Shown one piece after another: positions 1-7,791 of a stretch of 64,000 nt of DNA (position 1 is the stretch's first letter; each line of letters opens with the position of its first letter). The notes below the pieces were generated by a model, which had not been told where the DNA came from, searched no databases, and saw only the letters and a list, made by a program, of their open reading frames with translations. A program made the translations under genes and the position numbers. The DNA is from Agrobacterium salinitolerans. Lineage in GTDB: Bacteria > Pseudomonadota > Alphaproteobacteria > Rhizobiales > Rhizobiaceae. The stretch lies in assembly GCF_002008225.1 (NCBI RefSeq), contig NZ_MRDH01000038.1, forward strand, positions 28,304 through 92,303. The letters run 5' to 3'.

Positions 1-1
1 C

Positions 2-1072
2 CGGCTGACGGGGCTTCTGCTGCGGCCGCGGCTGCCCATTCTGCTGTTGTTCTTCTGGCTGGCCATATGCTCGGTGGTTGGAACCCAGCCCGGCACGTCG
101 CTGCAACGCCTGATCTTCACGGCGCTCCTATGCTTCATCACCAGCGTCCTTGTCGTCATGCCGCGCGACCGGCGGCAGTTCGACCGGATGATGGCCATCT
201 TCGCCATCATTCTCTTGGCGCTGTGTTATCTGGGTGTGATCTTCCTCAGCTCGCGCTCGATCCATCAGCCCTATGATCTCGATGAAAAAGCGTTGGCGGG
301 TGACTGGCGCGGTATCTTCAATCACAAGAATGCCGCCGCTCCGGCCATGATCATTCTCTTCATGATCGGGCTTTACCTGCGCAACGCCTGGTCGACGCTG
401 GGCGGCCTGGCCATCACGCTGCTTTCAGGGTTCTTCCTCTGGAAGACCAACGGAAAAACCGCGGCCATGCTGCTGCCCGTCACCGTGGCGCTGATCTGGA
501 TCATGGAAAGACATGCCCACCGCACTCTTCTGATGATTGGCGGTCTTCTGGCCTTCATCAACATATCCGCGGTCGGCTCCACCTATTTCCCGAGCATACA
601 AAATTTTGTCGAAAGTCTGGGCATCGATTCCACCTTCACCGGGCGGACAGACATCTGGCGGCTATCCTTCGACACTTTCGCGCAATCGCCGATCTTCGGT
701 CAGGGGTTTCAGGCCTTCTGGATGAGTGACCGGCTCCTGTCGCAGGCCGATATCGCCGGCACCTGGGCGGTCTCAGCCTTCCATGCCCATAATGGTTATG
801 TCGAAAGCTTGCTGAACGGCGGCTTGCCTGCCTTCATTCTCACCGTCATCTGGCTGGTCATTATACCGGCGAATGATTTCCGCACGGCGGTGGACAAGGG
901 CGCGGATGCGGGCCTGACCCGACTTTTTGCGAGAATTTGGGTGTATGCGCTACTTTCTTCGTGTCTAGAGAGTAATTTCTTTACCGGAACCGGGCCTATC
1001 TGGTCTTCTCTTCTGATTGCAATCTATTGTTTGAGGCATCAGGCTTACGACATACTCGAAGAGGGACAGTAA
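2..1072 (+). CDS. O-antigen ligase/polymerase family membrane protein, 5' partial
   Basis: The reading frame is open from the first bases of the window, so the true start lies upstream and only the C-terminal part (about 356 codons) is seen. The protein is very hydrophobic with many membrane segments. The stretch FTGRTDIWR followed by a GQGFQAFW region and HNGYVESLLNGG is the typical periplasmic loop of the Wzy_C / ExoQ-WaaL family, which polymerises or ligates polysaccharide repeat units carried on a lipid in the inner membrane. The following gene, a polysaccharide deacetylase, starts 27 bases after the stop, fitting an exopolysaccharide gene set. The exact polymer cannot be told from sequence. 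Confidence 0.82.
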   Translation, partial: RLTGLLLRPRLPILLLFFWLAICSVVGTQPGTSLQRLIFTALLCFITSVLVVMPRDRRQFDRMMAIFAIILLALCYLGVIFLSSRSIHQPYDLDEKALAGDWRGIFNHKNAAAPAMIILFMIGLYLRNAWSTLGGLAITLLSGFFLWKTNGKTAAMLLPVTVALIWIMERHAHRTLLMIGGLLAFINISAVGSTYFPSIQNFVESLGIDSTFTGRTDIWRLSFDTFAQSPIFGQGFQAFWMSDRLLSQADIAGTWAVSAFHAHNGYVESLLNGGLPAFILTVIWLVIIPANDFRTAVDKGADAGLTRLFARIWVYALLSSCLESNFFTGTGPIWSSLLIAIYCLRHQAYDILEEGQ

Positions 1073-1098
1073 TTTGCAGACAGGCCGGGGGGCTTTGT

Positions 1099-1851
1099 AT
1101 GACGCAAAAAATCGGGACTTTTGCAGACCGGATCAATAACCGGCTGGTGCGCTATTTCCCCGGACCGGCGGTGCGGATCGAAACGTCCGAGCCGATCGTG
1201 TCCTTCACATTCGACGATGTGCCGGCGAGCGCTTGGACAAAGGGCGCCCGTATTCTGGAAGACGAGGGTGCTCGCGGGACGTTTTACATCGCGGGCACTT
1301 TCATCGACAGGTACGACGAACAGCAGGAGATGATTTCCACAAAAGGCTGTTTGGAACTGGCGGCGGCCGGTCACGAGCTTGCCTGTCACACCTTTTCCCA
1401 TCGCAAACTGTCGAGTTTTTCACGGCGCGGGCTTGAAGAGGATTTCGACCGCAACGAAAGGGTGCTCGGATCGTTCGATGGAAGCCGTCACGGGCGGAAT
1501 TTCTCAATTCCTTTCGGCATGGCCTCGCCGCTCATGCAGCCCCTGTTGCGTCGACGGTTCAAGACCGCCCGCGGCATTATGCCGGGGATCAATCGCGGCA
1601 GCGTCGATCCGCATAATCTCGCCGCCGTTGAATTGCGGCCGGACCCGCATTATCTGGATGCCGCCGACAGATGGCTCGAAGATGTTCTGGAAAAGGGTGG
1701 CTGGCTCGTCATCTTCACCCATGATGTTTCACTGAAACCGACTTTTTACGGTTGCCCGGAAGACAGGCTTCAGGCTCTCATCCGCAGGGCATCTTCCGGT
1801 GGTGCGAAGATCATGACTGTCGAAGCAGCGGTCAGAACGCTCGGCCTGTAG
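1099..1851 (+). CDS. Polysaccharide deacetylase family protein
   Basis: A 250-residue NodB-like (carbohydrate esterase 4) protein. The motif FTFDDVPAS supplies the metal/catalytic Asp pair and CHTFSHRKLS gives the H-x3-H metal-binding pair; a late FTHD stretch fits the last family motif. Such enzymes remove N-acetyl groups from sugar polymers. The ATG at 1099 is preferred over an in-frame start at 1027 because GGGGGG lies just upstream and the longer form would overlap the previous gene. No signal peptide is evident, so a cytoplasmic or membrane-associated role is possible. It probably belongs to the same polysaccharide unit as the upstream ligase-like gene. Confidence 0.8.
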   Translation: MTQKIGTFADRINNRLVRYFPGPAVRIETSEPIVSFTFDDVPASAWTKGARILEDEGARGTFYIAGTFIDRYDEQQEMISTKGCLELAAAGHELACHTFSHRKLSSFSRRGLEEDFDRNERVLGSFDGSRHGRNFSIPFGMASPLMQPLLRRRFKTARGIMPGINRGSVDPHNLAAVELRPDPHYLDAADRWLEDVLEKGGWLVIFTHDVSLKPTFYGCPEDRLQALIRRASSGGAKIMTVEAAVRTLGL

Positions 1852-1876
1852 ACCGATATCGCCGGCAATTGCCGGC

Positions 1877-2527
1877 CTATTGGCTGGCCCAGATGATGCG
1901 GGCGATCCATTCCACGTCCGCCATGTCGAAGCTGCGGTTGGGATGTTCCGGGTTGAGCGAAAGAAGCTCGATGTTTTTGGGGCTTTGCCGCGCCAGCACC
2001 TTGGCCATCACTTCGCCGTCGCGGCTTTTCAGCACCACGCGGTCACCGCGCCGCACCTGTGCGCCGGGTTCCACGATGAGGATGTCGCCGTCGCGGTAGA
2101 GCGGCATCATGCTCTCGCCCTGCACCTCCAGCGCATAGACGCCCTGCTTGCGCTCGGGAGACGAGGGGAACTCCACCACATCCCAGCCCTGACCCGCCGG
2201 AAAACCGCCATCGTCGAAAAAACCGCCGGAGCCTGCCTGCGCAAAACCGAGCAGGGGAATGGCATTGTCGGCACCGGAAGGCTGCATGGCCTGCGCCCTG
2301 CCGAAAGCATAACCGAAAAACTGGTCGACACTTGCCCCGGTCGCTTCCAGCACCTTGGAGACGGATTCCGTCGAAGGCCAGCGTTTGCGGCCATCCGGCC
2401 CGAAGCGTTTCGATTTATTGAACGAGGTGGGATCGAGGCCGGCGCGCTTCGCCAATGCCGAAGGCGTTAGCTGGTGGCGTTCGGCAAGCGTATCGATGGC
2501 GCTCCAGATCGTCTCGTGTGACAGCAT
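1877..2527 (-). CDS. XRE-type transcriptional repressor with S24 peptidase domain
   Basis: 216 residues: an N-terminal helix-turn-helix (about 5-70; SALAKRAGLDPTSFNKSKR) and a C-terminal LexA/CI-like S24 domain (about 90-210). The motif GESMMPLYRDGD puts the nucleophile at Ser139, and Lys in GEVMAKVL (about 176) lies 37 residues later, the same spacing as Ser119/Lys156 in LexA. An Ala-Gly pair at 98-99 could be a self-cleavage site. This is not the LexA DNA-binding domain, so it is a phage-repressor-like or stress-responsive regulator rather than the SOS repressor. A strong inverted repeat overlaps its own promoter (2577-2606), implying autoregulation. Confidence 0.85.
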   Translation of the reverse strand: MLSHETIWSAIDTLAERHQLTPSALAKRAGLDPTSFNKSKRFGPDGRKRWPSTESVSKVLEATGASVDQFFGYAFGRAQAMQPSGADNAIPLLGFAQAGSGGFFDDGGFPAGQGWDVVEFPSSPERKQGVYALEVQGESMMPLYRDGDILIVEPGAQVRRGDRVVLKSRDGEVMAKVLARQSPKNIELLSLNPEHPNRSFDMADVEWIARIIWASQ

Positions 2528-2576
2528 GATAGAAAGCCCGCAAGTGGAGCCGATAGCGGAAAGCTCCTGTCCTTTA

Positions 2577-2606
2577 CTGACCGGAATCTAGACCATATCC
2601 GGTCAG
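2577..2606. promoter_or_regulatory. Inverted-repeat operator upstream of the S24 repressor
   Basis: Two perfect 9-base arms, CTGACCGGA at 2577-2585 and TCCGGTCAG at 2598-2606, are separated by 12 bases, so their centres are 21 bases (two helical turns) apart. They lie 50-80 bases upstream of the repressor start and sit within and just downstream of its proposed promoter. A dimeric repressor bound here would block transcription; autoregulation is inferred. Confidence 0.6.
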
Positions 2607-2613
2607 GAGTAAA
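2585..2613 (-). promoter_or_regulatory. Probable sigma-70 promoter of the S24 repressor
   Basis: On the minus strand TTTACT (2608-2613) and TAGATT (2585-2590) are separated by exactly 17 bases and precede the repressor start by about 58 bases. The elements are imperfect matches to -35 and -10, but spacing and overlap with the inverted repeat make the assignment reasonable. Confidence 0.45.
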
Positions 2614-2638
2614 GCAAGGAAAGGAATAAAATCCTTTT

Positions 2639-3289
2639 CTACGCCACCATGGCCGATGTATTTATCTTGGCGAGCTGGATCACCGCCTGGGTGCGGCTGT
2701 CGACCTTGAGCTTCAGCAGGATGGCGGAGACATGCGCCTTGATGGTGGCTTCGGAAACATTGAGCTCGTAGGCGATCTGCTTGTTCAGCAAACCTTCGGC
2801 CAGCATGCCCAGAACCCGGCTTTGCTGTGGCGTCAGCGTTCTGAGCCGGCCGATCAGATCGGCCACGTCAGGATCCTGTTCCTTCTCGCCCTGATGGCCC
2901 GACGGTATCCAGACATCGCCTTCCAGAACCGCGCGGATGCCGTCCCTGATATCGTCGATACCCGAGGATTTGGAAATGAAGCCGGAAGCACCGAGTTCGA
3001 TGGAGCGGCGCACGGTGGTCGCATCGTCCGTTGCCGAAACGATGACGATCGGCAGGCTGGAGAATTCCGCCCGGAGCGCCATCAGGCCTGAAAATCCGCT
3101 GACCCCCGGCATGGCGAGGTCGAGAAGCATGAGGTCGGCGTCGTTGCGCGCTGCGGCTGCACTGCGGGCGGCCTCGAAATCCCCGGCTTCAATAATGCTC
3201 TGTTGCCCGTCGAGGCCGGATACGGCCTGTTTCAGGGCACCGCGAAAAAGCGGGTGGTCATCTGCTATGATAATGACAAGTTCCGACAT
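2639..3289 (-). CDS. LuxR/NarL-family response regulator
   Basis: 216 residues. Receiver domain at about 1-125 with the acidic pair D10/D11, phosphoacceptor D57 in LMLLDLAMPG and Lys in GFISKSSG. A C-terminal LuxR helix-turn-helix (about 145-210) has LTPQQSRVLGMLAEGLLNKQ and an EATIKAHVSAILLKL recognition helix. It should be a cytoplasmic transcription factor controlled by phosphorylation. No histidine kinase gene is adjacent, so it is an orphan regulator here. It lies 111 bases downstream of the divergent-looking promoter region of the S24 repressor but is transcribed in the same direction from its own upstream region. Confidence 0.88.
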   Translation of the reverse strand: MSELVIIIADDHPLFRGALKQAVSGLDGQQSIIEAGDFEAARSAAAARNDADLMLLDLAMPGVSGFSGLMALRAEFSSLPIVIVSATDDATTVRRSIELGASGFISKSSGIDDIRDGIRAVLEGDVWIPSGHQGEKEQDPDVADLIGRLRTLTPQQSRVLGMLAEGLLNKQIAYELNVSEATIKAHVSAILLKLKVDSRTQAVIQLAKINTSAMVA

Positions 3290-3531
3290 TCTGGCCCCCT
3301 CCCAAGGGCGTTATGCGGTTCTTTTTCTGATACTGGCTCACTCCCGTTTGCCGATGGTCGAAACACATCCGGCTCCTCCGCCAAAGGTTGCGCCAATCGG
3401 TCCCGCATTACAAGGAAAAGCTTGTGGACAGGCGGTCTTTCAGGCTCTCCGCAATAAAATGCCGTGGAAACTGTGGACAATCTTCGAGCTTTGCGGCAAA
3501 TCCCGCTGAGTGGAAAGCCTTGGAGAGCCCT

Positions 3532-3885
3532 ATGCAGGAAACGCCCGCGATCATCTATAAAATCGTGCCGGAGACATTATGGAGCGCGGCCAAGGCGAAG
3601 GGCGTCTTCGAAGGTGCGGCCATCGACCTGACTGACGGCTTCATTCATTTTTCAACGGCGAAACAGGCGGCAGAGACCGCCGCGCGGCATTTTTCCGGCC
3701 AGATCGATCTGCTTCTGATCGCCGTCGACGGCGCGGCCCTCGGCGACAAGCTGGTCTATGAACCCTCCAGAGGCGGCGATCTTTTCCCGCATCTTTATGC
3801 GCCTCTTCCCTTGACCGCCGTGCTTTGGGAAACGCCGCTTTCGCTCGGTCACGACGGCCAGCACCAGTTTCCGGAGATTTTGTGA
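3532..3885 (+). CDS. DUF952 family protein
   Basis: 117 residues of the DUF952 family, a small cytoplasmic fold of unknown function; typical features are IYKIVPETLWSAAKAKGVFEG near the start, DGFIHFSTAKQ in the middle and FPHLYAPLPL near the end. The ATG at 3532 gives the usual family length; an in-frame extension to 3388 lacks family character. The stop overlaps the start of pyrD (TGATG), so the two are translationally coupled, an arrangement I recall as common in rhizobia. This hints at a link to nucleotide metabolism but proves nothing. Confidence 0.8.
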   Translation: MQETPAIIYKIVPETLWSAAKAKGVFEGAAIDLTDGFIHFSTAKQAAETAARHFSGQIDLLLIAVDGAALGDKLVYEPSRGGDLFPHLYAPLPLTAVLWETPLSLGHDGQHQFPEIL

Positions 3886-4976
3886 TGAGCGGATTATTTT
3901 CCTCGGTCGGCCGCAGGGGCCTGTTTCTGGTCGATCCGGAAAAGGCCCATGGCCTGTCCGTTGCGGCGCTGAAAAGCGGCTTCCTGCCCACCTGCATGGT
4001 GCCGCATGACCCGCGTCTGCAGCAGACGGTAGCTGGCCTCGTCTTCCCCAATCCGCTCGGCATGGCGGCGGGTTACGACAAGAATGCGGAAGTGCCGGGG
4101 CCGCTTCTGAGACTCGGTTTCGGCTTTACCGAAATCGGCACCGTCACGCCCAAGGCGCAATCCGGCAATCCCAAGCCGCGCATCTTCCGTCTGGTCGAGG
4201 ACGAAGGTGTCATCAATCGCCTCGGCTTCAACAATGAAGGCCACGCCGCTGCGCTGGAGCGCCTGAAGCAGGCAAAGCTGCGCGGCATCGTCGGTGTCAA
4301 TATCGGCGCCAACAAGGATAGCGAAGACCGCATCGCCGATTATGTGCAGGGCATCGAAGCGTTTTATTCGGTGGCATCCTATTTCACCGTCAATATTTCC
4401 TCGCCCAACACGCCCGGCCTGCGCGATCTTCAGGCCCGCGAAAGCCTTGCCGCGCTTCTCGCCGCCGTGCTGGAACGCCGAAAAGTGGAAGCCGAACGCT
4501 TCGGCAAACGCATCCCGGTCTTCCTCAAGATCGCGCCGGATCTCACCGAAGAGGGGCTGGACGATGTCGCCGAAGAGGCGCTCGCTCATGATCTCGATGG
4601 CCTGATCGTTTCGAACACCACGCTTTCCCGAGAAGGCCTGAGGCCGGGCCCGCACAAGGGCGAGGCAGGCGGTCTCTCGGGCAAGCCGCTCTTCGAGCTT
4701 TCCACCACGGTTCTCGCCAAGATGCGCCGCCGCGTCGGCGGCAACCTGCCGATCATCGGCGTCGGCGGTGTGTCATCGGCGGAGACCGCTTTGGAAAAGG
4801 TGAGGGCAGGGGCCGATCTCGTGCAGCTCTATTCCTGCATGGTCTATGAAGGCCCCGGCCTGCCCTCGGCCATCGTCAAGGGCTTGTCGAAGCTGGTCGC
4901 CCGCGAGGGCGTGCAGTCCATTCGCGACTTGCGTGATAGCGCGGTGGACCGCTGGGCGGATCGCAAGCTCGGTTGA
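3885..4976 (+). CDS. pyrD: Dihydroorotate dehydrogenase (quinone), class 2
   Basis: 363 residues. Oxidises dihydroorotate to orotate in pyrimidine synthesis, passing electrons through FMN to quinone at the inner membrane. Family motifs are present: FPNPLGMAAGYDKNAE, RLGFGFTEIGTVTP, INRLGFNNEGH, ISSPNTPGLRDLQ (with the class 2 Ser in the substrate-side loop), LIVSNTTLSREGL, and the FMN phosphate loop IIGVGGVSSAE. The amphipathic N-terminal helix region expected of class 2 enzymes is also there. The ATG overlaps the stop of the DUF952 gene. Length is normal. Confidence 0.96.
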   Translation: MSGLFSSVGRRGLFLVDPEKAHGLSVAALKSGFLPTCMVPHDPRLQQTVAGLVFPNPLGMAAGYDKNAEVPGPLLRLGFGFTEIGTVTPKAQSGNPKPRIFRLVEDEGVINRLGFNNEGHAAALERLKQAKLRGIVGVNIGANKDSEDRIADYVQGIEAFYSVASYFTVNISSPNTPGLRDLQARESLAALLAAVLERRKVEAERFGKRIPVFLKIAPDLTEEGLDDVAEEALAHDLDGLIVSNTTLSREGLRPGPHKGEAGGLSGKPLFELSTTVLAKMRRRVGGNLPIIGVGGVSSAETALEKVRAGADLVQLYSCMVYEGPGLPSAIVKGLSKLVAREGVQSIRDLRDSAVDRWADRKLG

Positions 4977-5020
4977 GAGCGGATCTGGACGGTTGAGGTA
5001 GCGCTTCCTCAGGGGGCTCT

Positions 5021-5077
5021 CCTTCCTCATCCCTGTGACATCCTCGGGCTTGTTCCGGGGAACAGGAATGAGGGAAG
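5021..5077. repeat. Degenerate RIME-like palindromic element between convergent genes
   Basis: Outer arms CTTCCTCATCCCTGT and ACAGGAATGAGGGAAG form an imperfect stem enclosing ATCCTCGGGCTTG, a core shared with the better element at 22770-22849. It lies between the converging ends of pyrD and the CAP lipoprotein gene, where the hairpin could also end transcription. It appears to be a decayed copy of a rhizobial intergenic mosaic repeat. Confidence 0.5.
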
Positions 5078-5100
5078 ATGGTGGTTCCCGCCGCTTTGCC

Positions 5101-5598
5101 TCAGGCGCAGAGCACCATCGCCCAATAGGGCCGGTTGCGGCTGGCCGTATCATAGGCGACCGCGACGCCGAGGCCGTTATAAGGCCCAAGCATGTTTTCA
5201 AGGTGATGTTGTGAGCCGATCCAGGCCTTGACCACCCGCTCGACGCTGTCCTGCCCGGCGGCCACGTTCTCCGCTGCCGGAAGCGGCACATTGCCTTCCT
5301 TCATGCGAACCAGGAAACTGTCGGTCAGGCCGATAAGATGCGCCATTTTCTGCGCCTTGACCATGCGGCCGGCCTGATAGGCGGCGGCACCGCTTGCCGC
5401 GCCATTGATGGCAAGCGGCGAAAGCCCCTTGGATCGGCGCAGATCGTTGACCATGGGAAGCGCCGCGGCCGTCTCGTCACGGGTGCCGGAGGGGATGCCC
5501 TTGTTGGTGGGCATGGACACGCAGGCGGAAAGAACGGAGCCGGCGGAAAGCAGCACGAAACCGCGCCGGGTAAGCGTGTGAAGCGAAGTATCGGTCAT
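5101..5598 (-). CDS. CAP/SCP-domain lipoprotein
   Basis: 165 residues. The N-terminus has a twin-arginine-like TRRGF, a hydrophobic segment and a lipobox LSAC, indicating an exported, lipid-anchored protein with Cys about residue 26. The rest matches a bacterial CAP (SCP/YkwD) domain: MVNDLRRSKGLSPL, a KMAHL His, AAENVAAG, a KAWIGSQHHLENML stretch and a C-terminal YWAMVLC strand. CAP proteins are secreted proteins of mostly unknown enzymatic function. Its stop is followed by the palindrome at 5021-5077. A separate small membrane-protein gene lies just upstream, 1 base away, in the same direction, so the two are probably co-transcribed. Confidence 0.82.
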   Translation of the reverse strand: MTDTSLHTLTRRGFVLLSAGSVLSACVSMPTNKGIPSGTRDETAAALPMVNDLRRSKGLSPLAINGAASGAAAYQAGRMVKAQKMAHLIGLTDSFLVRMKEGNVPLPAAENVAAGQDSVERVVKAWIGSQHHLENMLGPYNGLGVAVAYDTASRNRPYWAMVLCA

Positions 5599-5599
5599 G

Positions 5600-5872
5600 T
5601 CAGCGGCGATAGCTCAGGAGGCGCAGGATGATGAAAACCGGAATGACGATCGTTGCCCCGAGGATCAGATAGTCGCCGATTGCGCCCAGCGCATGGAAAC
5701 CGCTGCGCCACAGGTCGACAACGAAATCGCGCGCGCCGTAAATGATGTTCCATGGCGTCAATCCGAAGATAGCCATCAGAAAGCCGACGAGCAATGAAAC
5801 CACCAGCAGTTTCACCACGGTACGGGCCACCGTGTCACCCAGCATTTTGTTGACCTCACCGGCCATCAGCAC
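5600..5872 (-). CDS. Small integral membrane protein (DUF6460-like)
   Basis: 90 residues with two membrane segments (about 23-45 and 64-85) and a short conserved linker, ending in a basic RLLSYRR tail that should face the cytoplasm. The sequence agrees with my memory of the rhizobial DUF6460 family, whose function is unknown. It ends 1 base before the CAP lipoprotein gene, suggesting an operon. An ATG two codons later is an equally possible start. Confidence 0.68.
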   Translation of the reverse strand: MLMAGEVNKMLGDTVARTVVKLLVVSLLVGFLMAIFGLTPWNIIYGARDFVVDLWRSGFHALGAIGDYLILGATIVIPVFIILRLLSYRR

Positions 5873-6032
5873 GTCTCCTATTTTATCCTGACATATAAAG
5901 CACGACGCTTCGATGCAAGTTTCGGCGACTATATCGCGTCATATTCGTCAATTCCACGCAGGCCCATGAAATAGGACTTGAGTTTTTTTGTGGCTTGATA
6001 AATGACAGCCGACATCTTCTCAGGAATCTTGA

Positions 6033-6974
6033 ATGGCCCCAAACCAGTTTTCTTCCGGTGACGTCATTGCCGACCGCCGGGCTGACTATGCTCGCATGCT
6101 GGCGGAGAGCGGTGACTATCCCGCCGCCGCCGAACTCATGGAGCAGGCGCTTGAACTTGCGCCACAGTGGACGGCGGGCTGGTTTCGCTTCGGGGAATAT
6201 CACGAAAAAGCGGGCGAAACTGAAAAAGCCGTGGCGGCTTACGGGAAAGTCGCTGAACTGGACGCCGAAGGACTGTTTGCAGCCGAGTTGAAACTCGCGG
6301 TTCTCGGCGCCGCCGAAACGCCGGAGCAACCGCCCAGCCGCTATGTGGAAGGGCTGTTCGACGATTACGCCGACCGTTTCGAAACTTCGCTCGTGGAAAA
6401 GCTGGATTACAGCGTGCCGCAAAAGCTGGCGAAACTGATCGGCAAGGCGGCGAAAGGCGGCGTCTTCGATACCATTGTCGATATTGGCTGCGGCACCGGT
6501 CTCCTTGGCGTTGAAATCCGCACTTTCGCAAACCGGCTGGAAGGTTTCGATATTTCCCAGAACATGCTTGGCAAGGCGGAGGAAAAGGGGCTTTACGATC
6601 ATCTCGACCAGGCCGATCTTTCGCTGGAGCCGGAGACCTCGGGGCTCTTCACATCCATGCTCGCGCAGCACCGTGCCGACCTCGTCGCCGCCGCCGATGT
6701 GATGATGTATCTGGGCAGTCTCGAGGCTGTCATGCCGCTCGTTTCCGCCCTGCTTGCGCCTTCAGGCTTTTTCGCCTTTTCGGTTGAGGATGCGGGGGAG
6801 GAAGACGGTTTCGTGCTTCGGGAATCCCTTCGTTACGCCCATTCTAAAAGCTACGTGACCGAGCTTCTTGAGCGGACTGGCTTTTCCCTCATCGAAATCC
6901 GCAAAACCACCATTCGCAAGGATGCCGGAAAACCCCTTTCCGGCATTCTTTTTCTTGCCCGTGCCAAAGCCTGA
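6033..6974 (+). CDS. TPR-containing class I SAM-dependent methyltransferase
   Basis: 313 residues. Two tetratricopeptide-like repeats occupy about 10-85 (ESGDYPAAAELMEQALELAP, then YHEKAGETEKAVAAYGKVAEL). A Rossmann methyltransferase domain follows, with SAM motif I as VDIGCGTGLLGVEI at about 149-162, FDISQNMLGKAEEKG as the post-I acidic loop, and DLVAAADVMMYLG as motif IV. This matches the predicted TPR-methyltransferases of alphaproteobacteria, whose substrates are unknown. The TPR half suggests it docks on a protein partner. The gene appears monocistronic. Confidence 0.82.
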   Translation: MAPNQFSSGDVIADRRADYARMLAESGDYPAAAELMEQALELAPQWTAGWFRFGEYHEKAGETEKAVAAYGKVAELDAEGLFAAELKLAVLGAAETPEQPPSRYVEGLFDDYADRFETSLVEKLDYSVPQKLAKLIGKAAKGGVFDTIVDIGCGTGLLGVEIRTFANRLEGFDISQNMLGKAEEKGLYDHLDQADLSLEPETSGLFTSMLAQHRADLVAAADVMMYLGSLEAVMPLVSALLAPSGFFAFSVEDAGEEDGFVLRESLRYAHSKSYVTELLERTGFSLIEIRKTTIRKDAGKPLSGILFLARAKA

Positions 6975-7036
6975 ACATTCCGTTTCTTGCCATTTTCGCG
7001 ATAGGTCAGGCTTCCTTACGTATCCATCTTGCTCAG

Positions 7037-7720
7037 ATGTTTTTTGCAGTGCAAAATATGCCTGAAGCTGAGGAAAAAAGCGTGAGCAGAACGAGAAGCG
7101 TTTACGGCATGTGGAGTTCCGATCCGGCCAAACATGCGCCGGTGGAGGACGTGCAGGGCATCGTCACCGGTGCCATCGTCTCGGCGCTCGGCTTTTATCT
7201 TCTGAACAAGGTCGGCCTTCTGACCGGCGGCACCGCCGGCGTCGCCTTTCTCCTGCATTATGCTTTCGGCATCAGCTTCGGCCTCCTGTTCTTCCTCGTC
7301 AATCTGCCGTTTTATTACCTGTCGTTCCGCCGCCTCGGTCTTGCCTTTTCCTTCAAGACCTTCATCGCCATCGGCCTTGTTTCTGTGCTGACGGAAGTGG
7401 AAGCCCGCTGGATGGTGATCGATAGCATCAATCCGCTCTGGGCGGCGCTGCTCGGCGGCCTGCTGCTAGGTTATGGATTGCTGGCGCTCTATCGCCACCG
7501 CGCCAGCCTTGGCGGTATCGGCATTCTCGCCATCTATATTCAGGATCGCTTCGGCATTCGCGCCGGTCTCATCCAGCTCGCCTTCGATGCCTTCGTGATG
7601 CTTTGCGCCTTCCTCGTCATCGATCCGGCGACCGTCGTTTATTCGATTGTCGGCGCGTTTGTCCTCAACATGTTTCTGGCCATCAATCACCGCTCGGATA
7701 GATACATCGTCGTGCGTTGA
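7037..7720 (+). CDS. YitT family (DUF161) membrane protein
   Basis: 227 residues, five or six membrane segments, with the family hallmark GLLTGGTAGVAFLLHYAFG and a NHRSDRYIVVR C-terminus. YitT/DUF161 proteins are inner-membrane proteins of unknown substrate. It is followed 71 bases later by a clear paralogue, so this is a tandem duplication. An ATG at 7058 is an alternative start that removes seven residues. It may form a complex with its paralogue, which is inference. Confidence 0.85.
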   Translation: MFFAVQNMPEAEEKSVSRTRSVYGMWSSDPAKHAPVEDVQGIVTGAIVSALGFYLLNKVGLLTGGTAGVAFLLHYAFGISFGLLFFLVNLPFYYLSFRRLGLAFSFKTFIAIGLVSVLTEVEARWMVIDSINPLWAALLGGLLLGYGLLALYRHRASLGGIGILAIYIQDRFGIRAGLIQLAFDAFVMLCAFLVIDPATVVYSIVGAFVLNMFLAINHRSDRYIVVR

Positions 7721-7791
7721 GCAAAGGTGGTTGAAATCCGGAGCACTTCAGCGCAATAGCTCGGTAGAGACCAAAATTCGGGGAAAAGTGC

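Noticed and set aside
1877..2527. LexA (SOS repressor)
   Set aside because: The S24 domain fits, but the N-terminal DNA-binding domain is XRE-like and the promoter repeat is not a known alphaproteobacterial SOS box.
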